Positions 22,864-35,326 of a DNA stretch of 64,000 nt are shown here, one piece after another (within the stretch, counting starts at the first letter, position 1; each line of letters opens with the position of its first letter). The notes beneath the pieces were generated by a model that worked only from the letters and a program-made list of their open reading frames with translations, was not told the origin of the DNA and did no database searches. A program made the position numbers and the translations under genes. The stretch comes from Ascidia mentula (Eukaryota > Chordata > Ascidiacea > Phlebobranchia > Ascidiidae), in NCBI GenBank assembly GCA_947561715.1, contig OX387203.1, positions 16,678,001 to 16,742,000 on the forward strand, read 5' to 3'.

Positions 22864-23281
22864 GACCACAACCTTGCGTTAAATGAAATATTTGTGCGAG
22901 ATTTGTTTGGAAAAATATTGTCTTTTCAGAACCAATTTTATTTGAAATAATAATTACATTAAATTGATTTCCCCTAAACTTGGTAGATGGTTAGCCACAT
23001 CATTCAATAGTTGTGTTGGAAGGTCGGTATAGTTTGTTGCAAATACATCTGAAGTTCCAGGCAGTTTAGGTAAAAGTACTTTTGAAAAAGTATGCGTTAG
23101 TATATCTAGTTTCACATCATTTGTTTCTAATTGAGTATTATCAATGCCTTTATCGTTTTTGTGATATCGGAATCATGACAGCCATTCCGTTCAAGGTTAG
23201 CAATTGGTGCGGGCGTGAACAAATATTTTAGTGTTTCTTTCACATAAGTGTTGCCCTAACAAAACGATATTGCAGTGCAGA

Positions 23282-23364
23282 GGCAGGATGGCCGAGTGGT
23301 CTAAGGCGCTGCGTTCAGGTCGCTGTCTCCCCTGGAGGCGCGGGTTCGAATCCCGCTCCTGTCA
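23282..23364 (+). tRNA. tRNA-Leu(CAG), unit 17, anticodon-stem variant
   Basis: Base 43 A to T (CGCTG) breaks one anticodon-stem pair. Confidence 0.85.
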
Positions 23365-23799
23365 TGGTTTCCCGGTGCTACTTAGTTCTCCGATGGCGAA
23401 ACATTTTTTGTTATAAAAAATAGTTTATCTCAGAGCAAAAAAAAACCTGAGTGATATCTTTGTAACCTAAACGACAACAAATACGACGAGTGTGTTATTC
23501 GGTACCCCACGTGCAGAGTGCAAAGAATTAGTTGCCCATGGCCCTAACCAATAGACTTATCGTTCGGCCAAAACATGTACTTAATTATCATCTTGATGTG
23601 ATGAATGTTTCAAAGAAAATCGTGTTGAAAAACAAACTTCACGTGGTTGATTAGTGTCAGAGCTGTGAATACTTAACTTGTATATGAGGTAAATTGTTTT
23701 GAACATATTCTTCGTGGGAAGAAATAGTTTGATCAACAATGTTGTTGTCTGAACCACCAACTCTTATATACATAATACAAATTACACTGTTTGCAACAT

Positions 23800-23890
23800 C
23801 CTTCGATAGTTCAGTTGCTAGAGCGGTGGACTGTAGCGGCTGAGCTTGTCAGAAATCCATAGGTTACTGGTTCGAATCCGGTTCGAAGGT
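23800..23890 (+). pseudogene. Degenerate tRNA-Tyr, unit 17
   Basis: Changes in the D stem and D loop (GTTCAGTTGCTA) weaken box A, and the discriminator is T instead of A. Confidence 0.7.
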
Positions 23891-23977
23891 CTTTATTTTG
23901 CGCGGTTTGTGATTTTTCCAATTGATGTTAAAACTATAGAACAGTAGCGTGTTCGGCTGCAAAACTGCAACTGCAAT

Positions 23978-24059
23978 CGACGAGGATGGGATTAGAACCC
24001 ACGCGTGCAGAGCACAATGGATTAGCAGTCCATCGCCTTAACCACTCGGCCACCTCGTC
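23978..24059 (-). pseudogene. tRNA-Ser with box B mutation, unit 17
   Basis: The T loop reads GGTTCTAAT instead of GGTTCGAAT, hitting a key box B base; otherwise intact. Confidence 0.65.
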
Positions 24060-24477
24060 GACCACAACCTTGCGTTAAATGAAATATTTGTGCGAGATTT
24101 GTTTGGAAAAATATTGTCTTTTCAGAACCAATTTTGTTTGAAATAATAATTACATTAAATTGATTTCCCCTAAACTTGGTAGATGGTTAGCCACATCATT
24201 CAATAGTTGTGTTGGAAGGTCGGTATAGATTGTTGCAAATACATCTGAAGTTTCAGGCAGTTTAGGTAAAAGTACTTTTGAAAAAGTATGCGTTAGTATA
24301 ACTAGTTTCACATGATTTGTTTCGAATTGAATAATATAAATGCCTTCATCGTTTTTGTGATTTCGGAATCATGACAGTCATTCCGTTCAAGGTTAGCAAT
24401 TGGTGCAGGCGTGAACAAATATTTTAGTGTTTCTTTCACAAAAATGTTGCCCTAACAAAACGATATTGCAGTGCAGA

Positions 24478-24560
24478 GGCAGGATGGGCGAGTGGTCTAA
24501 GGCGCTGCGTTTAGGTCGCAGTCTGTCCTGAAGGCGCGGGTTCGAATCCCGATCCTGTCA
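24478..24560 (+). tRNA. tRNA-Leu(TAG), unit 18, D-stem variant
   Basis: UAG anticodon, plus base 11 C to G as in unit 4 and a changed variable arm. Confidence 0.75.
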
Positions 24561-24994
24561 TGGTTTCCCGGTGCTTCTTAGTTCTCCGATGGCGAAACAT
24601 TTTTTGTTGTAAAAAAACATTTTATCTCAGAGCAAAAAAACCTGAGTAATATCTTTGTAACCTAAACCACAACAAATACGATGAGTGTGATATTCGGTAC
24701 CTCACGTGCAGAGTGCAAAGAATTAGTTGCCAATGGCCATAACCAATAGACTTATCGTTCGGGCAAAAAAAGGAATTAATTGTCATCTTGGTGTGATGAA
24801 TGTTTCATAGAAAATCGTGTTGAAAAACAAACTTCATTTGGTTGATTAGTGTCAGAGCTGTGAATACTTAACTTGTATATGAGGTAAATTGTTTTGAACA
24901 TATTCTTCGTGGGAAGAAATAGTTTCATCAGCAATGTTGTTGTCTGAACCACCAACTCTCATATACATAATACGAATTAGACTGTTTGCAACAT

Positions 24995-25085
24995 CCTTCG
25001 ATATCTCAGTTGGTAGAGCGGTGGACTGTAGCGGCTGAGCTTGTCAGAAATCCATAGGTCACTGGTTCGAATCCGGTTCGAAGGA
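24995..25085 (+). tRNA. tRNA-Tyr(GTA), unit 18, variant
   Basis: Base 10 G to T breaks the first D-stem pair and changes box A. Confidence 0.8.
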
Positions 25086-25172
25086 CTTTATATTGCGCGG
25101 TGTGTGATGTTTCCAATTGATGTTAAAACTATTGAACAGTAGCGTGTACCGCTGCAAAACTGCAACTGCAAT

Positions 25173-25254
25173 CGACGAGGATGGGATTTGAACCCACGCG
25201 TGCAGAGCACAATGGATTAGCAGTCCATCGCCTTAACCACTCGGCCACCTCGTC
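25173..25254 (-). tRNA. tRNA-Ser(GCT), unit 18
   Basis: T loop GGTTCAAAT, a tolerated box B variant; otherwise consensus. Confidence 0.9.
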
Positions 25255-25672
25255 GACCACAACCTTGCGTTAAATGAAATATTTGTGCGAGATTTGTTTG
25301 GAAAAATATTGTCTTTTTAGAACCAATTTTATTTGAAATAATAATTACATTAAATTGATTTCCCCTAAACTTGGTAGATGGTTAGCCACATCATTCAATA
25401 GTTGTGTTGTAAGGTCGGTATAGTTTGTTGCAAATACATCTGAAGTTCCAGGCAGTTTATGTAAAAGTACTTTTGAAACAGTATGCGTTAGTATAACTAG
25501 TTTCACATGATTTGTTTCGAATTGAGTATTATCAATGCCTTCATCGTTTTTGTGATATCGGAATCATGACAGCCATTCCGTTCAAGGTTAGCAATTGGTG
25601 CAGGCGTGAACAAATATTTTAGTGTTTCTTTCACAAAAGTTTTGCCCTAACAAAACGATATTGCTGTGCAGA

Positions 25673-25755
25673 GGCAGGATGGCCGAGTGGTCGATGGCGC
25701 TGCGTTTAGGTCGCAGTCTACCCCGGAGGCGCGGGTTCGAATCCCGATCCTGTCA
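25673..25755 (+). tRNA. tRNA-Leu(TAG), unit 19
   Basis: UAG anticodon with a normal box A start. D-loop end (TCGATGG), variable arm and T stem differ. This is the last tRNA of the array; its unit is cut before Tyr. Confidence 0.8.
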
Positions 25756-26164
25756 TGGTTTCCCGGTGCTACTTAGTTCTCCGATGGCGAATCATTTTTT
25801 GTTATAAAAAGTCAGTTTATAACAGAGCAAAAAAACCTGAGTGATATCTTTGTAACCTAAACGACAACAAATACGACGAGTGTGATATTCGGTACCCCAC
25901 GTGCAGAGTGCAAAGAATTAGTTGCCCATGGCCCTGACCAATGGACTCATCGTTCGGCCAAAACATGTACTTAATTGTCATCTTGATGTGATGAATGTTT
26001 CATAGAAAATCGTGTTGAAAAACAAACTTCATTTGGTTGATTAGTGTCAGAGCTGTGAATACTTAACTTGTATATGAGGTAAATTGTTTTGAACATATTC
26101 TTCGTGGGAAGAAATAGTTTGATCAGCAATGTTGTTGTCTGAACCACTAATTCTCATATACATA

Positions 26165-26495
26165 GAATTTTTGTTACGGGAACAGAATTTTCGTTGCGAG
26201 AACATGATTTTTTGTTACGTGGGCAGAATTTTCGTTACAGGAGAAGATTTTTTGTTGCGTGAACGGAATTTTTGTTACGGGAGCAGAATTTTTGCTACGG
26301 AAAAAGAATTTTCGTTATGGGAGAAGAATTTTTGTTACGAGAATGGAATTTTTGTTGCGGGAGCAGAATTTTTGTTACGGGAGCAGAATTGTTGTTACGG
26401 GAGCAGAATTTTCGTTACGGAAGAAGATTGTTTGTCACGGGAACGGAATTTTCGTTACAGGAACAGAATTTTTGTTACGGGAACAGAATTTTCGT
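26165..26495 (+). repeat. 20-bp minisatellite, right flank of tRNA array
   Basis: About 16 degenerate copies of GAACAGAATTTTCGTTACGG on the plus strand, the reverse of the left flank. The unit has few stop codons, so three overlapping frames stay open for 108-128 codons. These are repeat artefacts, not genes. Confidence 0.85.
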
Positions 26496-28792
26496 TTCGC
26501 GGTTGAAGCATGCCTTCGCCAGGTATTCGTTGTTTCACAAAAATGCGAATTTAAATTTGGCACTGAAATACAACAGGCATGTTGAAGGCTACACCTGGAA
26601 ATCGTATTCAACTTGTTTGCATACGAAGACAATTTTTACAAAACAATGTCATACGTAAAGTTGTAATAAAACACCTTTTGTTGTTCAGTCACCATTTACG
26701 CTTCCGCCGGATTTTTTTTTCGCAAAAAAATAATAATTTTTTATTTCTTTCCTAGCTTTTTATATTATTTGTGGTGCAATCGATGAAAGTGTAGTAAATA
26801 TATACGTAAGCCACAAGCGAAGCGTTGCGCCTTGTCTCATCAGCTGCAGTCTATGCACATTCATATACAATCTATAAACCTCAGTTACTCTGTTATGTTT
26901 AGTCCGGAAATAAATGTAAGTACATGCATACGATGGAACAAACTCTCCATTGTTAGTGATCTGTTTTGTAATTGTCTAGATATAGCCATCTGAATGTCGT
27001 TGGTATTAAACATTACTGGGCCTTGCACGCATGTTCAAGTCTCCTTACCGTGCTTACTGCATACTTGTGATTGCAGTGTTATGATGAAGTCAGTGCCTGG
27101 TACATGATTAATGTCAAGTTGTTTGGTCTGGGACGAAATTAGAAGCTGAAGTAGGTGCTTGGCGGTGCGTGTCGCGATTACTAAAATTATCTTCTGCCGC
27201 AAAAACCTGCATTTGAAAATTACAAACGCGTCTTTAACAAACGCTCGTGGATCGTATTTTGAGAAGATTGAACGCAAGCAATATTTATTTCAAGGCGAAT
27301 AAATTTTGGGATTACATTTGGAAACTCCTAATCACAAAAGTTGGAAAGTTATAAACCTGAACAATAATAGTTGAGTGAGTTTGATATTCCGAATAGGTCG
27401 GATAATTCCATGCATTACAAGTGAGAACAACAACGCGCATGTGGACAAAATGTGTTTCAGCGATTATGACCTCAAGCAAAGACCGTTTTGAATTTTATTT
27501 TTCTAATAACTGTACATTTATACTGAAAAAAAAGCAAACCGCAAGAAAAAATACTTTCTTTCTTAAAAAACGTGAATATTTGTTGTTTTTCAACGGGAGA
27601 TCGAACAGTTAAGTAATAAATGTTTAGCAGATCTGAACGTGGCCGCACCATTGAATTAAGTAACATTGAGTTAAGTGTGGAAGTAGTTAAAAAATTTTGT
27701 CAATCAGTTGCCTAAAAACGTCGATCAGAGCGAAATATTAAAACGATCAGAACCGAAAAGTTCAACATTTGCCCCAGGCTTCAATGCAGATCCTTACGTC
27801 ATATTGTCTGACACGCGCAAGCAATTTCGGTCTTGCTGCATTCAGGCAACTTTCACACATAAATTCCAATGCGAAACATTAGTGCCGTTGTTAAATTGCC
27901 AGAGAATCGTTTCTGCTTAAGCGGTTTGGCTTTTCGACATTTACTGTGAAACATTATCATGTTGTGCGACTATTTGGAGTAAAATTACTCTTGCAAGAAA
28001 AATCTTTACGGATCACCACTGCTGCAATGTCTTCTCATATCATAAAAAGTTTGAAACATTAAATATTCTGGTCATAGATGCGCGTTGAAATTACCTCATT
28101 TTTATTCACATATTTATGAAGTCATTCAGTACCTGGTACAAGATTAATCTCAGGTTGTTTGGTGGGAGACTAAATTAGAAGATAAAGTAGGTGCTTGGTA
28201 CTGCGTGTCGCGATTGCTAAAAGTAGAAACAAAATCACATCATGTGGTTGGGAAGATACCTGCTACGTGTTTAGTGGTAATGCAGTTTTTCTGTAAAGCC
28301 GGGGTCTTGCAGCAGTTTGTCCGCATTCATTTGACCGGGAAAAGTAGGTATCGAAAGGCAGCTGAGCAAAGTGTTAAAAATTATTGCAATGTCTAAGCAA
28401 CTAGGATACAAATTAATTGGGTCGTATTACTTTTAAAAAATTGTCGAATAACATTGGTAGATCACAAAGTAATCTTAATTAGCAACTTCTTAGGTTTGGC
28501 GTTTATCTATAACGTAAGTCGTAACTGTTTGACGTTGCATTTCTCGGTAACACGAAGCGTATACGTCTAATGTACAACAGGTTATCTTGCGCTAGAGATA
28601 ATGCAAGTTTACAACTGTTTGGCCAAACACAAACCAATGACTTAAACGGAAAGATGTGGTATCAGTAGTGTGATGTTTTTTGCAACAAGTTGAATCAGTA
28701 ACTATCATCAATCATTTTATGTCGTATTGTTTTTTAATTAGAATGATTTCTTTGTCGTTCTAGAATTTGGCGATCTTAGGAAAAACTTTGAA

Positions 28793-31700
28793 ATGGGAAT
28801 TATTTTGCTCTTGTGTTTGTGCCTAGTTGTTACAGGTATTTTTTTGTTACGTGAAATCGTTATGTGTTGTTACCTGACATATCACACGTTATACTTGTGT
28901 AGGCGGAGGATCGTCATCTTGCCGACCATCAGCTTATAGCGGAAACCGATATGCTTTCGCCTTCTCCACCTCCTGCACAGGTTATGGGAAAGTTTTATCA
29001 ACAGGAAACGGTGGCAATGCTGCAATACATGTTTACCACAGCACACTCGGCAACAACATTTGTTCGGTAAAAATACTCGCTCTGTTGTTCTACTAAACCA
29101 ACCTTAATTTTGAGGGGTGGAAGGTCTTACGTGAACCAAACTTATTACAACAAGTTAATAAATATTTCCTTTCGCCACTGAAAGATACAAAAATAATAAT
29201 AATGACGATAAATTCTACTGTTGTTTTCCCGGATCGTTTGTGGCTGTTTTTAATTTGACACTTTTTTAAAATAAATAAAGAGACGGTGGTTTTATTGTGT
29301 TCTGATATTGATGCTAAAACAACATTAAAGCGAACCCTGGACAAAACTCTTTCATGCGGAACATCTCACGTAATATCCTTTTGGGTTAAAACTTAAATTA
29401 TTCTTTTCTGTTAAATCTTCTTTTGCTCTGCAACTTGTTGATCTCCAACGATATCTAAACAACTACATCAAGACGTGCCAATATTTTTATACTCAACAAA
29501 CCGAACGTAAACCAAAAAACTCAATTCAACGCATGTAAAATATTGAGATATAAATTGAATTTTTGTTTGGGATGCGAATACTGGATCATGTGGAACAAGG
29601 AATTCTCCGTTTTTCATACTAACACATTGTATGTTACTTCATACTTTTACTGTAGGTTTACGAAGGAAGCAACACAAACGGTGCCTTGTTGGGGACGTTT
29701 ACTGGTGATGGAAGAACAACAGGAATTGTGAAATCAGAAACCGGTTCAATGTATTTGAGTTGTCCCACGTTGCGAGGCATTTCTTCAAGTTCACAAATTT
29801 ACTTTTCATTCATGAAAGGTAATAAACTAAAACCAAACAACGCAAGAAACATGCAGAAAAATTAATTTGACCATCATTAGGTAATCAATGTGAAGACGTA
29901 ACGGCATTCATTATTTATCAAATTTTTAACTTAGTTTGAAAAGACTCGTTTTTTAAATCACTGGAAGACATTCATTTTTTGGTTTTGCTTTAAAAATTAC
30001 GCAACCATTGGAAGTTAATATTTTTCCAGCCCTGAGGTTTGAATTAGTTTTATGCGCAAATAATTTTAAAGTTGGTGATAAAAGAAATGTCATTAAAGAA
30101 AGTTCGACTAAAACTTGAACTCTCGGTAGACTCGTCGTAAGGCTTCGATGGATTCAGATAATGCCATGATTTCCATATATCTAACATGCTTAAACATACA
30201 CTGGACACATAAACTTTTGGAAACAAACAAATATTTAATTTCGAAACCAAACTGATCGAAAAATTTATGCAAAACAAATATCCACACAAAACACAAAATG
30301 TGGTGAAATTAAAATTATTTGGTTTAATTGGAGTCAGATCTAACCTGCATCGATGCCACTTTCACCTAAAGTCCGGGCTAGATGCGAAAAATATGTGGCT
30401 TTCCAGGCATCCTCCGCCCTTTACGCTGAAATATAGGAAACGTTTATAGTGGATACCTACCCTTATGCGCGAGCCCACAACGAGTCCGACTAGCTTTACA
30501 TATGTGCAGGTGATCATCGTCTTATAGCGATGGTACGTATCATAAACAATTATTTATTTGTCGACACCGGGATTCGATACTCCGCTATGCCGCATTGATA
30601 AGACTTAGCAAGTCAAAACTGTGGCTTTTTCTACAGCTGGTATATAAACAAATGGTCTTGCACAGATGATCTTCTTTTGATTAACACAACACAATATATT
30701 GGTTGCATTTTTTTAGAAATGTGTTTAGTTGTATTTTATGGAAAATAAGTTGAATCAATAGTTGTGTTGGGGTTGAATACAGTGCACTTGTTCCGATTCG
30801 ACAATCTGTTTGACTTAATTTATATAAACTTATCTTGGAATGTAAATTGTCAAATGTTGTTTAGTTAACGAAAATTCTTGTGATTCGGAGTTGAACGTGG
30901 ACGATCTTCCAACAACTCTTGTTCTTCCAACTTCGAGCAGTGGGAACTTGTTACAACGTCTAGTTTGTAATTATTCTGTAACAAGTCCAGTGAGATGTAA
31001 TTTCACAATATCGATTACCGCTGTTCATTCTCACTTTGGGAATAATCAGGGCTACCGGGACGGTTTGTACGTAAGTTACAATTTCAATTTATGTTTCTTT
31101 TCAAAAGTTAAACAAAACAAAGATTATTTAATATTTTGCTAAATGTTGTTGAATAGATTTTATCCGATGATCCTTCACATCCTGGGGTAATTATTGGCAG
31201 GGATCAAACAATAAAACTTCAAGCCCGAAGAATTAATGTTCAAATATTTGTGTATTACTCTGACACTCCTCATCCTTCAATGAAAATCAACTCAGGTTTG
31301 TGTTAAAATGCAACCGATCATACAAAGAAACTGACACACAAACCGATTAAATATTTCATCAATGCGGACACTGTGTTGAGTGAAATACTCAGTGCGTGGA
31401 TGACATTATGATTAGCCAACGCAATTTTGAAACCAAATAAATTTCATGGACGTTTGCGATCTCGTGCATCGCTTTGCCTCCAATATCATGCGCTTCTTGT
31501 GTTTGCAAGCTCTTGCTTTGCTTTTCGATGCAAACTTAACTCTGTGAAGGACAGCTGCTTTAATTTTTAAATTTCGAGTAATTAATGTAAACATAACCTA
31601 CAGATAGAATTACTGAGAATATTTATTAAGTGAATCTAGTGAGAAGAAATCATGTTTTTTAACCCAGGAATGATTTTGCTCTTAATTTAACACAATTTGA

Positions 31701-34700
31701 ATCGTGAAAGGTGAAACCAGAAAATTATTTTATTTTTAGATTGCAAGATGTATAATGAAATGGAATGCAACACCAATTCTATCAAGTTAAAGTAAGATTT
31801 AAAAAAATCAAATTATAATGAGGATATCGCACTGTCATTCAGATGTCGGACATCTACATTTTATTAACTGGTTAAAAATATAAACCGGATGTCAATCTTG
31901 TATAATTTTCTGTTTGTTTTAAGCTGTGAAATTGGCGATTCATTTTACAACATCAACTTCGCTAATCTGAAGTTTATCTAAACACCTTTTATTCCAGTGT
32001 CAGTTCCCATGGGTTGAGAAGATTGGAAGCAAATCGGCAAGATATTTTGTATATTTCAAATCATACAATGACAAGTCTAAACTCTGCATAGAAACTGTAA
32101 AGCTGCAGCGACAAATCCTATTTTCCAATTTGAACTGGACGAGTGTCATTCAACTCTTGAGGTACTTATGTTTAGCAAAGAAATATTGTGCGATGAACAT
32201 CTGAATATATTGAAGGTGGTAGTAAATAATCTGGTCCATAATACAGTTAATAGTAACATGGTTATTAGGTACTAAAAGTGGAGTAGTTTAACTGAAGGCA
32301 ACCTACTAACGTAAGCTTAGTCAATAGATAAGTCTCGTGTTATATTTGACTCTTCTTATCTACACTCGCTTTGCACGTTAACGACGCCAACTTTGTTAAC
32401 AGTTTTGAACCAAGATATGAAGCGATCATGACATAAATGACGTCCATTACGCCATAAAATGTTAAAATGATAAGATGTTTAATTGTGAGTAACCGCATAA
32501 TGGGTTGCGATTTTCTGGATAGTTTCTCTGAATTACTTTCGTAGAAAACTAAATTCAACTTAAGTTTTGTAAAGGAAGAGTTCACAATTATCCTCTACTG
32601 AGATAAACCATGTCACCAACCTCAAATTGCACTTTCGACAAATTGCACTTTCGACCAACTGAACAAAGAATTGTCTTTGTGATTATTTATTTAAATAAAA
32701 TATACTCAATATCTTTTCAAAGAAATCCCAAAGCAACGTAAGCTTCATGTACCAAGTTCGCAATTACAAATTTACCACTCAAGTTGTGAGACGGACATCT
32801 TACAATCCAATCTGGGAAATATCGTGCGTTATTCCAGGAATGTTAAACAGAGATATCAAAACTGCTTCTGGAGCAATATCAACTCAACTGTATGTATTGA
32901 AATAGGTTTATTTTCTTTGATGAAATTGATGCCCTTTACCGAAACTTAACAGGAAAGAGAGTTTTCTGACTTCACATCGTAGGGTCGGGAATATTACGAT
33001 CGCATTTGAGTTGTTTAGTGACGAGAAAATGAAAAATTCACTCAGATCAAATTCAATCGTCCAAGTTCCAAACTTTGTTTACGCTAAGGTTGATTTGGCA
33101 ACAAGTGAACAGATCAATATTGTGGTAATCTCTAAACCTAAGCGTATTAATATTCAGCAATAATTTAAAATATAAATATGTCAGTATGCTGTGCTAGAGC
33201 TCCGGTGTACGTAGGCAAGTTGTATAAATGTGGCCTGAAAACAGACGTATACAGCGTTAGCATAGGATAGAAACACTGGATTAAATGAATAAATTTAATG
33301 ATGAATATCTCGAAGTCAAATTTGGGAATAAATAAACTTTAGTTACGATGACTTTGCTGATCACTAGACTTATTTAATCCAAAACCTAAAACCTATGTCA
33401 TGAAGTTATTTAAGTGAACTGGATTTTTAGCTTGCCCTAAAGGCGCTTGCTTTGTTTGCGAAATTATTAATCCGGCACTGACAATAAATTGTTTATTTAT
33501 GATGTATGTTTTCTATTAGACATTTTTTTTGATAATGAATGCGAGGATTTCTTGTTAAGCCATTGTTTAATTCAAACTCTATTTGTCAGTTAAAATCATG
33601 CTGGGTCAGCAACTTGGATTCTGATGAAGGAGGTTTGAAATACGAACTCATCACCGAAAGGTAAAAAGTCGACGAAACAAAACCTTGCAAATACATTCCT
33701 GTCAATTATATTCAAGCGAAATTGATTTGAAAACATCAGCATTAAACTTTATATATTTTTAATCCTACAATCTATTTCTCATATAAATTCTTTGTTTGTT
33801 CTAGATCTATTTCATGCCACCAAATTAACACTGGTCTATATAACTTTATTTCATTCCAAAATATTTAAAGACATCTCAAATCAACACAGATTTGTTTGTA
33901 TTAAAATACAAAAAGTTTACATGTAAAATCATATAATCGCAGTTGCATTGTCGTCCACGAGATGGAGTCAGAAGATTCAATTGTAATTTTGAGAAACTAC
34001 CAAACTTCTTTCGGATCCTTTAAGTTTCGCTCATTCGTGTGGAACAACGTGTCTGTGAACGAACAATCGCTGTACGCTCACTGTTACGTGCAGTTATGTG
34101 AAAATACTGACGAACATTGCCAACAACAGGTAAAGTGTTTTGATCACAGTAACATATTGACTGCTTTACATACAGACAAAACTAATAATACGATACATGT
34201 TCGGACTTGTTATTATGAAAATACATAACAGTACAAGATAATACTTACTCATATGTGTCCCACAGGATTTAGAAATTTGCGGATTGGTAATTATGAAAAC
34301 ACATTACTTTGATTATTTAATTGTTTCACAGGATTGCCCACAAAGACGTGATCGACGATCAGTGTATCCGGATATAGATGAGATTTTAACGGTTGGACCG
34401 TTCTACGTTTCTGCTCCGGATTTGTGTGGAAAGGTGAGTAGATGCATTTGAGTTCTCGGTATATACTACAGGGTCATACTAAATTGTACATCACGCTATA
34501 TACTGAGCGAAAAACAGATTAAATCAGATAAACGAAAAATATATCCCTAACAAAATCTTGCCAGGGTAGCTCGCTATTTTTTTAATCAGTAATTTAGTTT
34601 GTTTAAATCTGTTTTCATTTTTTTAATATTTTGCAGTTGTACAAATATTTCAGTCTGTTGTCAAGACAGTATCATAAATTTGTTTCTTTGCAGGAAAATG

Positions 34701-35326
34701 GTGGATGTTCAGATTTCTGCAACGATGAAAATGGATTCGTCCAATGTTCTTGTTTTAAAGGTCGCTACCTCGACAAGGATAATAAAACTTGCACTGGTGA
34801 GATCATGGCAACACAAACACTTTTACTAAAATTGTATTCATTCTTTTGCGCCTGTTGCCCAATGCTTACATACTTTTCAACAATGTATCTTTCGCTATTC
34901 GGATATCGTCTGATCTGATACTGAACGAATTTTGTGATGGACAAAATTAACTTTTAAGACCGAAGAAAAACAAAAACCTAGAGTTGCACTTCTTTTCTTT
35001 GAAAATTACACGTGATTTGAGTTGTTTATTTAAAAAACGTTGCCTGATAAAAAAAAATCCAAAACTTTTGCACCAAAAAATTTTAATAAAACCATGACAA
35101 CCAATCTTAACAAAAACAAGATTTTTTTTTCATACTAAGTAACTACATGTCCCAATAACTTCGTCTTGTATATGTGTGTGCAGAGGTGGAGGAAGCGTTG
35201 GAATTTGAAGGATTCCAGCAAGTGAAAGGTGTTTACATAGCAGTTGGATTCATCGTCCTTCTGCTTATTGCTGTGCTGGGGTTGGTTGCTTGGTTCTTGA
35301 GACGTCGTTTCAACAAGGATGCTTAA
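28793..35326 (+). CDS. CUB/ZP/EGF single-pass membrane protein gene (14-exon architecture, one frame lesion)
   Basis: Exons by GT-AG and phase: 28793-28835, 28903-29066, 29656-29818, 30865-31070, 31157-31295, 31740-31791, 31998-32161, 32723-32889, 32983-33124, 33962-34129, 34332-34433, 34694-34796, 35184-35326. Order: signal peptide (MGIILLLCLCLVV), CUB-like (VYEGSNTNGALLGTFTG), second CUB-like region, ZP-N (FQFELDEC, WEISCVIP), ZP-C (YAHCYVQLC), a furin-like RRDRR, EGF (NGGCSDFC...CSCFKG), a TM helix (VGFIVLLLIAVLGLVAWF) and a basic tail; about 586 residues. ZP proteins of this type sit on cell surfaces or egg coats; that role is inferred. Exon 31998-32161 is 2 nt shorter than its copy at 56595 and hits TAG. 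The 33962 exon start uses a weak acceptor; a stronger one 19 nt upstream is out of phase. A further short exon may be missed. Function unknown. Confidence 0.65.
30560..30585 (-). repeat. tRNA-derived SINE remnant (box B relic)
   Basis: GTATCGAATCCCGGTGTCGAC on the minus strand is a mutated box B plus tail. The copy at 54,653 keeps the canonical box B. Confidence 0.35.
30592..30640 (+). repeat. Remnant of hammerhead-bearing repeat in an intron
   Basis: CATTGATAAGACTTAGCAAG followed by AAAACTGTGG matches the 3' part of the element at 55,134-55,185; the core is degenerate. Confidence 0.45.
33125..33961. other. Intron of the CUB/ZP gene
   Basis: 837 bp without a confident exon. A small exon could explain the phase problem at the next acceptor, but none was convincing. 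Confidence 0.3.

Larger units (their letters stand above)
3936..26164 (+). repeat. Tandem tRNA array, about 18.6 units of about 1,195 bp
   Basis: Every unit has the same order: about 250 bp of spacer, tRNA-Leu (+), about 434 bp of spacer, tRNA-Tyr (+), 87 bp, tRNA-Ser (-), then about 220 bp to the next unit. Leu-to-Leu distances run from 1,192 to 1,196 bp. Exceptions are 1,206 (twice, from an 11-bp duplication in Tyr) and 1,158 (a deletion ending in Tyr). Spacers are nearly as conserved as the genes, which points to recent amplification or homogenisation. Tyr and Ser are convergent. The nearest T-runs that could end Pol III transcription lie about 40 nt after Leu, 6 nt after Tyr and 14 nt after Ser. 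The last unit ends before its Tyr gene. Diverged and broken copies concentrate at 15-26 kb. Confidence 0.97.
26627..32879 (+). repeat. Segmental duplication, copy 1
   Basis: Aligns with 50,265-57,477 in the same orientation, about 24 kb away, with frequent substitutions and indels. Copy 2 has extra sequence near 51,160-51,480 and 52,560-52,745. It covers upstream DNA and exons 1-9 of the CUB/ZP gene. Bases 26,627-28,792 show no supported coding gene. Confidence 0.85.

Noticed and set aside
5330..25807. Repeated 60-70-codon open frames (starting MFLSQK or similar) across the array
   Set aside because: They run through the tRNA-Leu gene and its spacer, recur once per unit and have no domain. 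They are shadows of the tRNA repeat.
26129..26658. Three overlapping frames of 108-128 codons with 20-residue repeats
   Set aside because: They arise from a 20-bp minisatellite that has few stops in any frame; the mirrored left block does the same on the other strand.
31926..31996. Exon-like CEIGDSFYNINFANLKFI after an acceptor in both CUB/ZP copies
   Set aside because: No donor follows, copy 1 has TAA and copy 2 runs into TGA. Skipping it joins the neighbouring exons in phase.
33610..33680. CTGATGA near 33,621 as a further hammerhead
   Set aside because: No paired helix II directly before a GAAA and no helix I; chance match to the 7-base core.
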